Notes: a model not told the origin generated them from the letters alone. Counted from the first letter of the stretch, positions 17,283 through 27,208 are shown. The stretch is 64,000 nucleotides of DNA from Cyclobacteriaceae bacterium (GCA_025808415.1 CP075525.1:3705501-3769500), one strand, 5' to 3'. Translations and numbers: made by a program.

Positions 17283-18152
17283 ATGATCTTACTTTTTAAA
17301 ATTGGCTTTTTGGATGTTACGTGGGTTGACCTGGTGGATATTGGCCTGGTAAGTATTTTATTGTACCAGGTGTATAAACTTATTCGTGGAAGTATAGCAG
17401 TAAATATATTCCTGGGCATACTTGCACTCTATCTTATTTACCTGATTGTGCGTGCAGCACAAATGGAATTGCTCGCCACCATACTTGGCCAATTTATGGG
17501 CGTGGGTGTTTTGGCTATGATCATTCTCTTTCAGCCGGAGATCAGGAAATTTTTACTGGTGATTGGAAGAGGTACAGAGTTTCGTGATAATTTTTTGAAA
17601 ACCTTAACCAATTGGAGGGGCGATAACAACGATGAAACCGATGTACACCAAATCATAGAAGCCTGCAAAACACTAAAGGGCACCAAGACTGGTGCGCTCA
17701 TCGTTTTTTCACGCGACACTGCCTTAAAATTCTATGCCGAAACCGGTGATCCGCTGGACTCCGAAATCACGAAAGCATTGATCCTTTCCATTTTCAATAA
17801 ATCCAGTCCGTTGCATGATGGCGCCATCATTGTACATAAAGGGCGCATTAAGGCCGCCCGATGTGTATTGCCCGTAAGTGAAAATGATCATTTGCCTGCC
17901 CATTTCGGGATGCGGCATCGGGCCGCTGTGGGCATGTCGGAAAGTACCGACACACTGGTGCTGGCCATATCGGAAGAGACCGGCCGACTAATACTTGCCC
18001 GTAATGGTAAATTCCTGAAGGCGCTCAAATTAAAGCAGGTGGAACAAAAAATATTAGCCTACCTGCACAACACCGAACCAACAAACTGGGAAGAATCGAT
18101 ACCCGAAGTTGCTGAAACAACGCCAGTGAAAAATGGTGTTAAGGCAGACTGA
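17283..18152 (+). CDS. cdaA: Diadenylate cyclase CdaA (c-di-AMP synthase)
   Basis: A 289-residue membrane enzyme that makes the second messenger c-di-AMP from two ATP. Three transmembrane helices lie in the first 80 residues. The DAC domain shows the catalytic D179-G180-A181 in PLHDGAIIV and the R211-H212-R213 motif in GMRHRAAVG. The start at 17283 is chosen because the family begins MILLFKIGF; an upstream in-frame ATG at 17217 would lie inside folP. A TACCTTTA box at 17270-17277 is too close to serve this start cleanly, so the gene is probably co-transcribed with folP. The 3' end overlaps the convergent propeller gene by 14 bp. Confidence 0.94.
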   Translation: MILLFKIGFLDVTWVDLVDIGLVSILLYQVYKLIRGSIAVNIFLGILALYLIYLIVRAAQMELLATILGQFMGVGVLAMIILFQPEIRKFLLVIGRGTEFRDNFLKTLTNWRGDNNDETDVHQIIEACKTLKGTKTGALIVFSRDTALKFYAETGDPLDSEITKALILSIFNKSSPLHDGAIIVHKGRIKAARCVLPVSENDHLPAHFGMRHRAAVGMSESTDTLVLAISEETGRLILARNGKFLKALKLKQVEQKILAYLHNTEPTNWEESIPEVAETTPVKNGVKAD

Positions 18153-21100
18153 GCTTGGATTTATTTGCCTTGTTCCAAAAATTATTTTTTCCAGATTGCC
18201 CCCACCCCGGCATCCCAAGTTTTTTGTTCATGGCCGGTATATCCTTTTCCAAAAATTCCTTCGCCCGATTATGTAATCCACTCCATTCGAGGGTCAGTTC
18301 TCCCAATCGATCAAGCGAAGGTTTATTGACCCTTGGAATGTCGCTTTCTGTTTGATTGATCAGGAACATATAATTCGCAGTAAACTTATTCGGAAAGTTC
18401 TCCACATCATCATAAGCCTTTGATTTACGCTGCACCATGTCTTCATCCCAGGCTTTTAATCTGTCGATCAATATTTTACCATCCTTTTTTAAGTCGTTGA
18501 ATTCCGCACCAACTGGAAGTGTTGCGATAAGCTGATCTAACTGCAATTGCTTTTCATAAAGCGTATTTACCAGGTTGTGCATAGTAAATACCTCTTGCTC
18601 CATTTTACGCATTACTGCATGATACTCCTGGTAGGTTGCCGCATCGGTAGGGTACAATGGATTTGGAAGGATTTGAAACTCAACTGATGCGGTCAGGCCT
18701 CCTGATTTAAGTGTTGCTGAATATTTTCCTGGTATGGCTTTATGACCGCGGTAACTGCTTTCAATATATACTCCCGGAACGCCAGGCATGGTGGGATATC
18801 GCATATTCCAAACAAACCGGTTAAGGCCTTTTGACTTTGTCATTACAGGATCGGCTGAAGGGCCACCATCATAGCGTACAAAAGTCGAGTCTTTAACCGA
18901 AGTATAGCTTCGAACAAGGTTTCCTTGCGCATCCTTAATCTCCAATGTGATGTGATCGTGCTCTTTTAATTCAGGCAGGTTGTAGTACAATACAACACCT
19001 GTGGCAGGGTTAACACCCATATACGGATGGGCACCGTTAAATTCAGGATCAATACTATCCAACGGGCTTGATCCATTTACCAGGAAAGCATCGGCCGGTT
19101 TAAACAAGGTGAATGAATTTGTTTCGGCTTTAAACTGACGCAACAAACTAAGATCATCCAGTATCCAAAATGATCTTCCCGAGGTTGAAGCAATCAGGTT
19201 GCCCTGATGTACTTTCAAATCGGTAATGGGTGTAACCGGCAGGTTGAGTTGAAACAGATGCCAATCACTTCCACCATTCCAGGAAATAAAAATGCCCAAC
19301 TCTGTACCGGCAAAAAGTAACCCTTTACGCGTATCGTCTTCGCGCACTACACGGGTGAACGCATTAGTAGGAATTCCTTTCGAAATGTTCGTCCATGTTT
19401 TACCATAATCGGTAGTTTTATAAAGCCCCGGTGCATGATCGTTAAACTTGTAGCGTGTTGTGGCGATGTAAGCTGTGGCAGGGTCGTGTGGGGAAACATC
19501 TATCGCGTTGATCAGGCATTCCTTTAATCCAATAGGGGTTACATTTTTCCAGGTTGCGCCACCATCACGTGTAAGGTGGACCAATCCGTCATCGCTGCCC
19601 GTCCAGATGACTCCCTTTTCGTGGGGTGATTCCATGACATAACTTAACGTACCATAGTTTTCAGCTCCTACGGCTTCATTGGTGTATGGCCCTCCCATTT
19701 TGCCTTGCTTATCTTTTTCATTTCGGGTTAAGTCCGGAGAAACTTCTTCCCAGGTTTTTCCCATATCAGTCGTTTTCAACAACACTTGTGCACCGTGGTA
19801 AAAAGCATTCGGCTCATGCTTCGACCAGATGATGGGGGCATTCCAGTTGAAACGATACTTCATATCTTTTGCATCGCGCCCCAGGTATTGTATGGGTGCG
19901 GCCATGATGTTGGTCCCTGCCTTTGCTTTTGTGTCGAGCACTTCAATGGTGCCTAAATAACTACCCCCTAAAACATACCGGGGGTCGTCCGGATTGAATG
20001 CCAGAAAGGCACTTTCACCACCGGCAGAGGCTGTCCAGCTTTCGCGTGTAATACCACTGCTGCCCAACTCGCGGCTTGCAATCACCACCGAGGTATTATC
20101 CTGCTGGCCTGCATAAATATGATATGGGAATTGATTGTCTGCATTGATCCGGTAAAGTTGTGCCGTTGGCATGGTACTTTGAAACGACCATGTTTTTGCA
20201 TAGTTGAAAGTAACCGTTGCACCGCCATCATCTGCCATTACCATGTTTTTCGGGTTGTGCGGATTGATCCACAAATCGTGATAATCGCCATGCACACCGG
20301 GCAGATCTTCCCAGGTTACCCCACCATCCAACGATCGAAGTGATGGCGCGCTTAATACATATACAGTAAGTTCATCCTTGGGATCAATGAATAATTCAAT
20401 GTAATACCAGGCACGCTGCACCAACCGGTGATCGTTGCTAACGCGTTTCCAGTTTTTACCTGCATTGTCAGAAACAAATAGTCCGCCCAGTTCTTTATCG
20501 GAATCACTTTCAATGAGCGCATAAACTTTTTCGGAGTTCGAGCGGCTGACCGCAATGGCCATTTTACCTAATTCTTTCGGGAGGCCCTCATGGATTTTTG
20601 TCCAATTTTCGCCTCCATCAACAGATTTATAAAGGCCGCTTCCGGGCCCACCGCTAATCACCTTCCAGGGTAACCGGCCATGTTCCCACATGGCGGCATA
20701 GAGCACCTGCGGATTATTATAATCAATCGAAAGTTCGGCACAACCGGTTTTGTCATCTACATAAAAAACCTTCTTCCATGATTTACCCCCATCGTTTGTT
20801 TTATAAATGCCCCGCTCAGTCGACTTACTGTACAGTGCGCCTTGTGCGGCTACCCAAACAATATCCGGGTTTTTAGGGTGGATAATCACGCGGGCGATAT
20901 GTTGGGTTGCATCCAGGCCAAGCTTAATCCATGTCTTGCCGGCATCATGTGATTTGTACAGTCCATCGCCATGGTGTGTCATTACACCACGTATGGCGTG
21001 TTCGCCCATGCCCACGTAAATAATATTTGGTTCACTTTCAGAAACAGCAATGGCGCCTACCGATCCTGTTTTCATAAAACCATCGGAAATATTTTTCCAG

Positions 21101-21357
21101 GTAGTTCCCGCATCATCGGTTTTCCAAACTCCCCCACCGGTAGTGCCCATATAATAAGTTGTAGGGTCGCCAATAACACCGCTTACTGCATTGGAGCGCC
21201 CTCCCCGAAACGGGCCAATGCTTCGCCACTTCATGGGTTTGAAGTATTCGTTATATTCTACGGCAGGTGCAGGAGCCGTGGGTTGTGGTTTAGCACGTTG
21301 CGCCTCCACAGAAAAAAACAAAATGGTTAATGGGATAAGTGCAAATAGGTTTTTCAT
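18139..21357 (-). CDS. Secreted BNR/sortilin-like beta-propeller protein
   Basis: A 1072-residue protein with a signal peptide (MKNLFALIPLTILFFSVEAQ) and repeated BNR/Asp-box units of the type S/T-x-D-x-G-x-T-W, for example TDDAGTTWKN, SHDAGKTWIK, TNDGGKSWKK, SVDGGENWTK, TTDMGKTWEE and TRDGGATWKN. These build two adjacent beta-propellers, as in the VPS10/sortilin and glycosidase-like families. A C-terminal region of about 300 residues holds a beta domain (KGLNRFVWNMRYP) and a helical tail. Such proteins are abundant in Bacteroidota. Despite frequent glycosyl hydrolase annotations, no catalytic glycosidase motif is visible. The start codon sits inside a perfect inverted repeat. Confidence 0.87.
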   Translation of the reverse strand: MKNLFALIPLTILFFSVEAQRAKPQPTAPAPAVEYNEYFKPMKWRSIGPFRGGRSNAVSGVIGDPTTYYMGTTGGGVWKTDDAGTTWKNISDGFMKTGSVGAIAVSESEPNIIYVGMGEHAIRGVMTHHGDGLYKSHDAGKTWIKLGLDATQHIARVIIHPKNPDIVWVAAQGALYSKSTERGIYKTNDGGKSWKKVFYVDDKTGCAELSIDYNNPQVLYAAMWEHGRLPWKVISGGPGSGLYKSVDGGENWTKIHEGLPKELGKMAIAVSRSNSEKVYALIESDSDKELGGLFVSDNAGKNWKRVSNDHRLVQRAWYYIELFIDPKDELTVYVLSAPSLRSLDGGVTWEDLPGVHGDYHDLWINPHNPKNMVMADDGGATVTFNYAKTWSFQSTMPTAQLYRINADNQFPYHIYAGQQDNTSVVIASRELGSSGITRESWTASAGGESAFLAFNPDDPRYVLGGSYLGTIEVLDTKAKAGTNIMAAPIQYLGRDAKDMKYRFNWNAPIIWSKHEPNAFYHGAQVLLKTTDMGKTWEEVSPDLTRNEKDKQGKMGGPYTNEAVGAENYGTLSYVMESPHEKGVIWTGSDDGLVHLTRDGGATWKNVTPIGLKECLINAIDVSPHDPATAYIATTRYKFNDHAPGLYKTTDYGKTWTNISKGIPTNAFTRVVREDDTRKGLLFAGTELGIFISWNGGSDWHLFQLNLPVTPITDLKVHQGNLIASTSGRSFWILDDLSLLRQFKAETNSFTLFKPADAFLVNGSSPLDSIDPEFNGAHPYMGVNPATGVVLYYNLPELKEHDHITLEIKDAQGNLVRSYTSVKDSTFVRYDGGPSADPVMTKSKGLNRFVWNMRYPTMPGVPGVYIESSYRGHKAIPGKYSATLKSGGLTASVEFQILPNPLYPTDAATYQEYHAVMRKMEQEVFTMHNLVNTLYEKQLQLDQLIATLPVGAEFNDLKKDGKILIDRLKAWDEDMVQRKSKAYDDVENFPNKFTANYMFLINQTESDIPRVNKPSLDRLGELTLEWSGLHNRAKEFLEKDIPAMNKKLGMPGWGQSGKNNFWNKANKSKLSLP

Positions 21358-21409
21358 GGTTTAGGTTTTGGGCTTTTCAAGATAAGCACTTTCACTAACC
21401 TAAACCATG
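21355..21409 (-). promoter_or_regulatory. Perfect 13-bp inverted repeat spanning a start codon
   Basis: The arms 21355-21367 and 21397-21409 (CATGGTTTAGGTT and its exact complement) are separated by 29 nt. The 3' arm, seen from the gene, includes the ATG of the propeller protein. TATCTTGA, a weak -7-like box, lies between the arms on the minus strand. The element could be an operator around the promoter or an RNA hairpin hiding the start codon. Confidence 0.7.
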
Positions 21410-21447
21410 AACTTTGATGGGCGGGAAAAACTATTTTAGGTTATCGG

Positions 21448-22656
21448 TTATTTCAAAACACCCAACTCCCTGCCTACTTCGGTAAACGCAGCAATAGCTT
21501 TATCGAGGTGATGCTTTTCATGTGCCGCAGAAAGCTGAACCCGTATGCGTGCCTTACCTTTAGGCACCACCGGGAAGAAAAAGCCAATGACATAAATACC
21601 CTTGTCCAATAATTTTTCGGCAAACTTTTGGGCCAGGGGTGCTTCGTACAGCATGATTGGTACGATAGGATGTTCGCCCGGCTTGATATCAAAACCGGCT
21701 TTTGTCATTTCGGTGCGGAAATACTTTGTGTTTTGTTCAAGCTTATCGCGTAATGCTGTGGTTTCTGACAGCATGTTAAAAACTTCAATGGATGCACCAA
21801 CAATGGAGGGAGCCAATGTGTTTGAAAACAAATACGGGCGCGACCGCTGGCGAAGCAATTCTATTATCTCCTTTTTGCCGGAGGTGAAACCGCCCGATGC
21901 CCCACCCAGTGCTTTGCCCAAGGTTCCGGTAATGATATCTACCCGATCCATCACACCTCGGTATTCCGGAACACCCCTGCCGGTTTTTCCAAGAAACCCG
22001 GTTGAATGACATTCGTCCGTCATTACCAAGGCTTCGTAATTATCGGCCAGGTCGCAAATTTTATCGAGTTGGGCAATTGTGCCATCCATTGAAAATGCAC
22101 CATCGGTAACAATCATAATTTGTTTTGCACCTGCAGCTTTTGCATCCTGAAGTTGCTTTTCAAGATCGGCCATATCGTTATGCCTGTACCGATACCGCAT
22201 GGCTTTGCATAAGCGAACACCATCAATAATTGAAGCGTGGTTCAATTCATCGGAGATGATGGCATCTTCAGCGCCCAGCAACGGCTCAAACACACCACCG
22301 TTGGCATCAAAAGCCGCAGCGTATAAAATGGTATCTTCCATGTGAAGGAACTCCGAAATTTTTCGTTCCAATTCTTTGTGAATATCCTGCGTACCACAAA
22401 TAAACCTTACCGATGACATGCCGAAACCGTGCGTATCAATAGCCCGCTTGGCTGCTTCAATGACGCGTGGATGCGATGAAAGGCCCAGGTAATTGTTGGC
22501 ACAGAAGTTTACCACTTCCTTACTACCCTGCCCAATGGCTTCAATTTTTATAGCAGCCCCTTGCGGGGAAATAATAATGCGTTCTTTCTTGAACAATCCG
22601 GCTTCTTTAATGGAGGCCAGTTCTTTTTCTAATACAGGTTTTAGTTTCTTGTACAT
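21448..22656 (-). CDS. kbl: Glycine C-acetyltransferase (2-amino-3-ketobutyrate CoA ligase)
   Basis: A 402-residue PLP enzyme of the alpha-oxoamine synthase family. It cleaves 2-amino-3-ketobutyrate with CoA to glycine and acetyl-CoA. The PLP-lysine is Lys248 in TGTLGKALGGASGG; other signatures are NNYLGLSSHP, AAAFDANGGVFE, DELNHASIIDG and TDECHSTGFLG. The length matches Kbl rather than the other family members BioF and HemA. The threonine 3-dehydrogenase that makes its substrate is divergently encoded at 22841. Together they form the threonine-to-glycine route. Confidence 0.93.
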   Translation of the reverse strand: MYKKLKPVLEKELASIKEAGLFKKERIIISPQGAAIKIEAIGQGSKEVVNFCANNYLGLSSHPRVIEAAKRAIDTHGFGMSSVRFICGTQDIHKELERKISEFLHMEDTILYAAAFDANGGVFEPLLGAEDAIISDELNHASIIDGVRLCKAMRYRYRHNDMADLEKQLQDAKAAGAKQIMIVTDGAFSMDGTIAQLDKICDLADNYEALVMTDECHSTGFLGKTGRGVPEYRGVMDRVDIITGTLGKALGGASGGFTSGKKEIIELLRQRSRPYLFSNTLAPSIVGASIEVFNMLSETTALRDKLEQNTKYFRTEMTKAGFDIKPGEHPIVPIMLYEAPLAQKFAEKLLDKGIYVIGFFFPVVPKGKARIRVQLSAAHEKHHLDKAIAAFTEVGRELGVLK

Positions 22657-22677
22657 AGCTAAATCTTACTGCCAGCC

Positions 22678-22731
22678 TGAGCCTGCAAAAGGCTGACGTT
22701 TGTTTTAATGTGTCAGGTTTTTACAGGCTCA
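22678..22731. repeat. REP-like imperfect hairpin, core TGAGCCTG
   Basis: The arms 22678-22697 and 22712-22731 are 20-bp inverted copies with three mismatches. Upstream flank TGCCAGCC at 22670-22677 makes the left end resemble the element at 2844-2896. It lies in the 184-bp divergent region between kbl and the dehydrogenase gene. Confidence 0.7.
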
Positions 22732-22840
22732 ACCCGACAGGAATGGTGAGGCCGCAAAGTTAATCGCTTCCTTGAAAACTGATCCTAACAACCGATAGGA
22801 AAAAACCAAAATTCAGTAACTTTCGGCCCCAATCAATACC

Positions 22841-23800
22841 ATGAAGAAGCACAAAATATTAGTTATAGGCGCAGGTGGTCAGTTAGGTTCTGAACTTACC
22901 CAGGGGCTATGGGCTTTGTACGGAAAAGAAAATGTAATTGCCACGGACATAAAAGATCCACAGGGGATACTTACGCAAGGCAATTTTGAAATATTAGATG
23001 TATTGAAGCAAAAACCGTTGTTTGACTTCATCAAAAAAAATGAAATCACACAGGTATATCATTTGGCAGCAGTGCTTTCCGCCACGGGCGAAAAGAACCC
23101 AAAGTTTGCGTGGCACCTGAACATGGACGGGTTAGTGCATGTACTTGATGCTGCCGTAGAATTTAACCTTGACCGGGTGTATTGGCCCAGTTCCATTGCG
23201 GCCTTTGGCCCCACCACACCCAAACAAAATACACCCCAGGATACCGTAATGGATCCTACAACGATATATGGTATTAGTAAGCAAGCCGGTGAGCGCTGGT
23301 GCGATTGGTATTTTAGAAACAAAGGTGTAGACGTGCGTAGTTTACGCTACCCTGGGCTGATCGGCTACAAAACAAAACCCGGTGGCGGTACAACCGATTA
23401 TGCCGTGGATATTTTTTTCAAAGCATTAACGGACAAAAAATTTGAATGCTTCCTGAAAGAAGATACGTACCTGCCCATGATGTACATGGACGATGCGGTG
23501 AAAGCAACCCTGGATTTAATGGAGGCTCCTGCCGAAAAAATAAAAGTACGTTCCAGCTACAACATTTCGGCCATGAGTTTTTCGCCCAAAGAAATTGCAG
23601 CCGAAATTAAAAGGCATATTCCTGACTTTACCATAACCTATAACCCCGATTTCAGGCAAGGCATTGCTGAAAGCTGGCCGCAATCTATTGACGATTCATC
23701 TGCCAGGAGAGACTGGGGTTGGAAACATCAATTCGGGTTACCGGAAATGACAGCAGAGATTTTAACAAAACTACCGGAGCTTCTCGCACAGGAAGCTTAA
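22841..23800 (+). CDS. L-threonine 3-dehydrogenase, short-chain (epimerase-like) type
   Basis: A 319-residue extended SDR enzyme. The Rossmann motif GAGGQLGSELTQGL is at residues 10-23, the catalytic Ser-Tyr-Lys in WPSSIAAFG and YGISKQAGE. The pattern matches the UDP-glucose-4-epimerase-like threonine dehydrogenases, which oxidise L-threonine to 2-amino-3-ketobutyrate with NAD. Placement next to kbl supports this over a sugar epimerase. The divergent intergenic region holds a hairpin repeat; a weak -7-like box, TAACTTTC, is at 22817-22824. Confidence 0.87.
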   Translation: MKKHKILVIGAGGQLGSELTQGLWALYGKENVIATDIKDPQGILTQGNFEILDVLKQKPLFDFIKKNEITQVYHLAAVLSATGEKNPKFAWHLNMDGLVHVLDAAVEFNLDRVYWPSSIAAFGPTTPKQNTPQDTVMDPTTIYGISKQAGERWCDWYFRNKGVDVRSLRYPGLIGYKTKPGGGTTDYAVDIFFKALTDKKFECFLKEDTYLPMMYMDDAVKATLDLMEAPAEKIKVRSSYNISAMSFSPKEIAAEIKRHIPDFTITYNPDFRQGIAESWPQSIDDSSARRDWGWKHQFGLPEMTAEILTKLPELLAQEA

Positions 23801-23818
23801 TTCAAATTACCTGATCAA

Positions 23819-25306
23819 TTAATTCCGAACCAGCATGCGTTCGGTATGCTTAAAGCCTAGCGAATAATAAGAGACCATGTAAATCCCGGGCTTTAATTGA
23901 TTTGAAAACTCAAATTCAACCTCCATACCCGTAACCATTGCCTCGGCAACAACAGCACCGGTCAAGTCGCTTACCTGTATTTTTGCAATCTGCAAGGGTT
24001 CAAAGTTAAGTTGTATTACTACCCTGTCCCCGTCTGAAGGATTCGGATAGATGCTAAGTTGCTTGTCGGTTTTAATTTGGGCAAAAACGATGTTGAAGTA
24101 TTCAAATGATCCATCCAGGTCGACAGCTTTTAATCGATAGTAATTTGAACCCATAACCGGGTTTGAATCGGTAAATCCGTAGGGCTGTATTGTTTCGGTG
24201 TTGTAACCTGCACCGGCCATTTTCCCTATCGAAATAAAATCCATACCGTTGGTTGAGCGCTCAATTTCAAAGTAGTTAAAGTCCTGCTCCATTGTAGTAG
24301 CCCACGCAAGCTGAACACTTCCCTTATCAATCTTTTCAATTTGAAAATAAAGTAAGGTTACCGGCATTGGACTGTTGGGTTGCGAGGCCACCCACGTAAA
24401 AAAATCGGGATTGGTGTTTTTCATGGTTTGCTGGTCGCCCATGTTTGCGGTTACAGAGCCACCACCTCCCGATGAGGTTGCCGTTCCGTTTACATACAAG
24501 CCATAAGGATTTGTAGTATTATTATTTTGAATGGAGCTTCCGCCTCCCGAATAGGTAATGTTGCCATGCACATAGGCCTGGCCGCCATTGTTAACCTGTA
24601 TAAAGGTTCCTCCTCCTCCACTGTCGGTCACGTTGCCGAAAACAGCCAGACGCCCATTGCGGTTAATGGTTACATCACCACTGCTTTGCTGCACCAGGTT
24701 TTGGTGGATAATCATATCGGCATATGGTGGAGGAGCCACAGCTGTACCGATAGTCAGATAGGTTGAACTGACTACCGTTACGCTTCCCTCAACAATTACT
24801 TTACCCCCAGGATGAACCCGGAGATTCGCATTAAGGCTGGCATTGCCGGCAATAATCAGCGTTCCGTAAACATTTACCGTGGCGCCTCCGCTCACGGCAA
24901 AATTTCCGGTGGTGCTTACCGTGCCATAGATGTTGGTTGTTCCGTTCGATACGGTGAAATTACCTGAAACACTAATATTACCGTTCACATTGGCCGTTCC
25001 GTTAGAAAAAGTAAAGTTTGCACTTGTAGTAATGCTTGCCCCTGAGGCAACATTAAATCCTGTACCACCAAATGAAGCCGCACTGGCCAGGGTCATGTTA
25101 TGGTTAACGTTAATTGTGCCAGAGGTGTATGTAAGCGGGGGTGTTGCCCCGCCCCAGCCCGAGGTATTGTTCCAGTTGGCTGCGGTTGTCCAGGGCCCGC
25201 TGTTTGTTGAGGTGTAGTTCTGGCCGAAAGAAACCTGTGCAAGGATTAAAAGTGGAAGCCAAAAAATTTTGTTCAGTGGACGGAAGAATTTTATAGTCAG
25301 TTTCAT
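23819..25306 (-). CDS. Type IX secretion cargo: repeat-rich protein with C-terminal sorting domain
   Basis: A 495-residue secreted protein. The signal peptide ends VSFGQ (start at 25306; an in-frame ATG at 25339 would place extra residues before the signal). Residues about 20-300 form a Gly/Asn/Thr/Ser-rich, probably beta-helical region with repeated V-x-G-x-I/V and NGT units. A domain around residues 320-410 (VQLAWATTMEQDFNYFEIERS) resembles a fibronectin-type module. The last 75 residues are a type A sorting domain, with LSIYPNPSDGDRV and GIYMVSYYS. It is likely exported by the type IX system, of which SprA (38282-45439) is the outer-membrane pore, and then anchored or released at the surface. 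Confidence 0.85.
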   Translation of the reverse strand: MKLTIKFFRPLNKIFWLPLLILAQVSFGQNYTSTNSGPWTTAANWNNTSGWGGATPPLTYTSGTINVNHNMTLASAASFGGTGFNVASGASITTSANFTFSNGTANVNGNISVSGNFTVSNGTTNIYGTVSTTGNFAVSGGATVNVYGTLIIAGNASLNANLRVHPGGKVIVEGSVTVVSSTYLTIGTAVAPPPYADMIIHQNLVQQSSGDVTINRNGRLAVFGNVTDSGGGGTFIQVNNGGQAYVHGNITYSGGGSSIQNNNTTNPYGLYVNGTATSSGGGGSVTANMGDQQTMKNTNPDFFTWVASQPNSPMPVTLLYFQIEKIDKGSVQLAWATTMEQDFNYFEIERSTNGMDFISIGKMAGAGYNTETIQPYGFTDSNPVMGSNYYRLKAVDLDGSFEYFNIVFAQIKTDKQLSIYPNPSDGDRVVIQLNFEPLQIAKIQVSDLTGAVVAEAMVTGMEVEFEFSNQLKPGIYMVSYYSLGFKHTERMLVRN

Positions 25307-25598
25307 GCTTGGCCTGTTGAGACCCCCACCGTAGACCAAAACAGTGCCGCTGAACCTGCACCAAAGATTATTTTAAGAATTCCGAATGCTAAAGAACAAT
25401 CAGGAAATAAACATCCTGCAACAGCCAATTAAATTACAGTTAAGCTTTTTGCACTAGGTTGTGATGATCCCAAATTGCTATCAGAGGTTCCTGATTTGAG
25501 AGTTATAACCTGAGAACCTTAATTACATTTAAATTACTGCTACAAACATCCTGATAAAACTAATTTTCAGTTTACATTTAAAATCATTTAGGAACTCG

Positions 25599-27098
25599 AT
25601 GGGCACACTTAAAAAACTGGCTGGCGATACAGTAATCTACGGGGCAAGCAGCATACTGGGGCGCTTGCTCAATTATTTATTGGTTCCTTATTACACCCAC
25701 GTTTTTGCCAGTGGCGAATACGGTGTGGTTACCGAAATGTATGCCTATGCAGCCTTCTTCAACGTGTTGTATACCTACGGCCTCGAAACTGCTTACTTTC
25801 GTTTTGCCACCATGAATAAAGATGGCGAACCAGCAGTTTTCAATTACGCTACCACTGCCATACTATTTACCAGTATCGTTCTTTCCGGCATTCTTATCTT
25901 ACTGGCCACGCCCATCGTTAATTACCTGCACTATCCCGGGAAAGAAAACTTCATCATTTGGTTTGCCCTCATTTTTGCCATCGATGCAGTAATGGCCATT
26001 CCGTTTGCCAAGCTCCGCCTGGAAGGAAAATCAAAACAGTTTGCCCTGGCCAAGCTTGGTAATATCGGATTGAACATCGGCTTTAACCTTTTCTTCCTCA
26101 GTGTTTGCCCTGCCGTTTTACGAGGTCATGCGTGGGCATCTTTAAAACCCTTCATCGAAAGTTTTTATAATCCATCACTTGGGGTCGATTATGTTTTTCT
26201 CTCCAATTTATTGGCAAATGCTGCGCTGGTTTTCTTTTTATGGAATGTGTTGCGCAAGCTTACAATCACGTTCGATTGGTTAAAGCTAAAACCTCTCCTC
26301 ATTTATGCGTATCCTATACTGTTTGCAGGACTTGCATGGGTAACCAACGAAATGTTATCGCGCTTGGCGCTGCGCTTTTGGTTGCCGGATAATTTTTATG
26401 CCGGCAAAACCAGCGCTGAAGCCTTGGGCATTTTTGGCGCGGTCTATAAGTTCTCGGTATTTATGACGTTAGCCGTGCAGGCTTTCCGTTACGCTGCCGA
26501 ACCATTCTTTTTTTCCAAAGCAGCCGAAAAAAATTCGAAAGCGTTGTTCAGTAAAGTTTCGCATGGCTTCATCTTATTCGGGTGTATAATTTTATTGGCA
26601 GTGAGTACCAACCTTGATGTGCTTGAACATATTTTAAGGCGACCTGAGTATCGTGAAGGAATGCATGTGGTACCCATCTTGTTACTGGCCAATTTGTTTC
26701 TGGGCATTTATTATAACGTTTCAATCTGGTATAAATTAACGGATAAAACGTATTACAGCACCTGGATTGCCATAGGCGGTGCCATACTTACCATAGTGTT
26801 GAATTATTTCCTCATTCCGGTGGCCGGTTATGAGGGCAGCAGTTGGGTTACGTTAATTGTTTACTTTTTAATGGCTGTTGTTTGTTATGCCATTGGGCAA
26901 CGCTATTACCCAATTCCCTATCCGGTAATAAAAGACCTGACCTATATGGCCGTTACCATATTACTGATATATATGGTTAACGGGATTGAGTTCAGCAACC
27001 TATGGGCAGCACTTTCTGTAAAGCTTGCCATTGTACTTGCCTTCTCCGGTATGATTTATGTCGTGGAATTTAAAAAATTTAAGGCGAAAGCCAGTTGA
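25599..27098 (+). CDS. Polysaccharide/lipid-linked oligosaccharide flippase (MATE/MVF superfamily)
   Basis: A 499-residue integral membrane protein with about 14 predicted helices. The N-terminus, KKLAGDTVIYGASSILGRLLNYLLVPYYT, is the typical Wzx start, and the Gly/Pro pattern is that of oligosaccharide flippases. These move lipid-linked sugar units across the inner membrane for polysaccharide assembly. No glycosyltransferases are nearby, so the pathway cannot be named. The 292-bp region upstream to the divergent cargo gene contains TACATTTA near the start at 25573-25580 and no further gene that I can see. Confidence 0.88.
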   Translation: MGTLKKLAGDTVIYGASSILGRLLNYLLVPYYTHVFASGEYGVVTEMYAYAAFFNVLYTYGLETAYFRFATMNKDGEPAVFNYATTAILFTSIVLSGILILLATPIVNYLHYPGKENFIIWFALIFAIDAVMAIPFAKLRLEGKSKQFALAKLGNIGLNIGFNLFFLSVCPAVLRGHAWASLKPFIESFYNPSLGVDYVFLSNLLANAALVFFLWNVLRKLTITFDWLKLKPLLIYAYPILFAGLAWVTNEMLSRLALRFWLPDNFYAGKTSAEALGIFGAVYKFSVFMTLAVQAFRYAAEPFFFSKAAEKNSKALFSKVSHGFILFGCIILLAVSTNLDVLEHILRRPEYREGMHVVPILLLANLFLGIYYNVSIWYKLTDKTYYSTWIAIGGAILTIVLNYFLIPVAGYEGSSWVTLIVYFLMAVVCYAIGQRYYPIPYPVIKDLTYMAVTILLIYMVNGIEFSNLWAALSVKLAIVLAFSGMIYVVEFKKFKAKAS

Positions 27099-27176
27099 AG
27101 CTTATCACGGAATTTGCCCAGTTAAATACTTCGCCAACCACCAAATGATTAAACACCACCACTGGATAAAATTCCC

Positions 27177-27184
27177 TATTTTTG
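27177..27184 (+). promoter_or_regulatory. -7 promoter box TATTTTTG
   Basis: TATTTTTG is an exact TAnnTTTG match. If used, transcription would start near 27190, downstream of the possible TTG start at 27182, which favours the TTG at 27209 for the next gene. No TTG is seen at the expected -33 spacing. Confidence 0.5.
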
Positions 27185-27208
27185 ACATTCATTTATTCTG
27201 CCAGAACA

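Noticed and set aside
21602..22009. A 135-codon plus-strand open frame over kbl.
   Set aside because: kbl is assigned with PLP Lys248 and full length; the antisense product has no family features.
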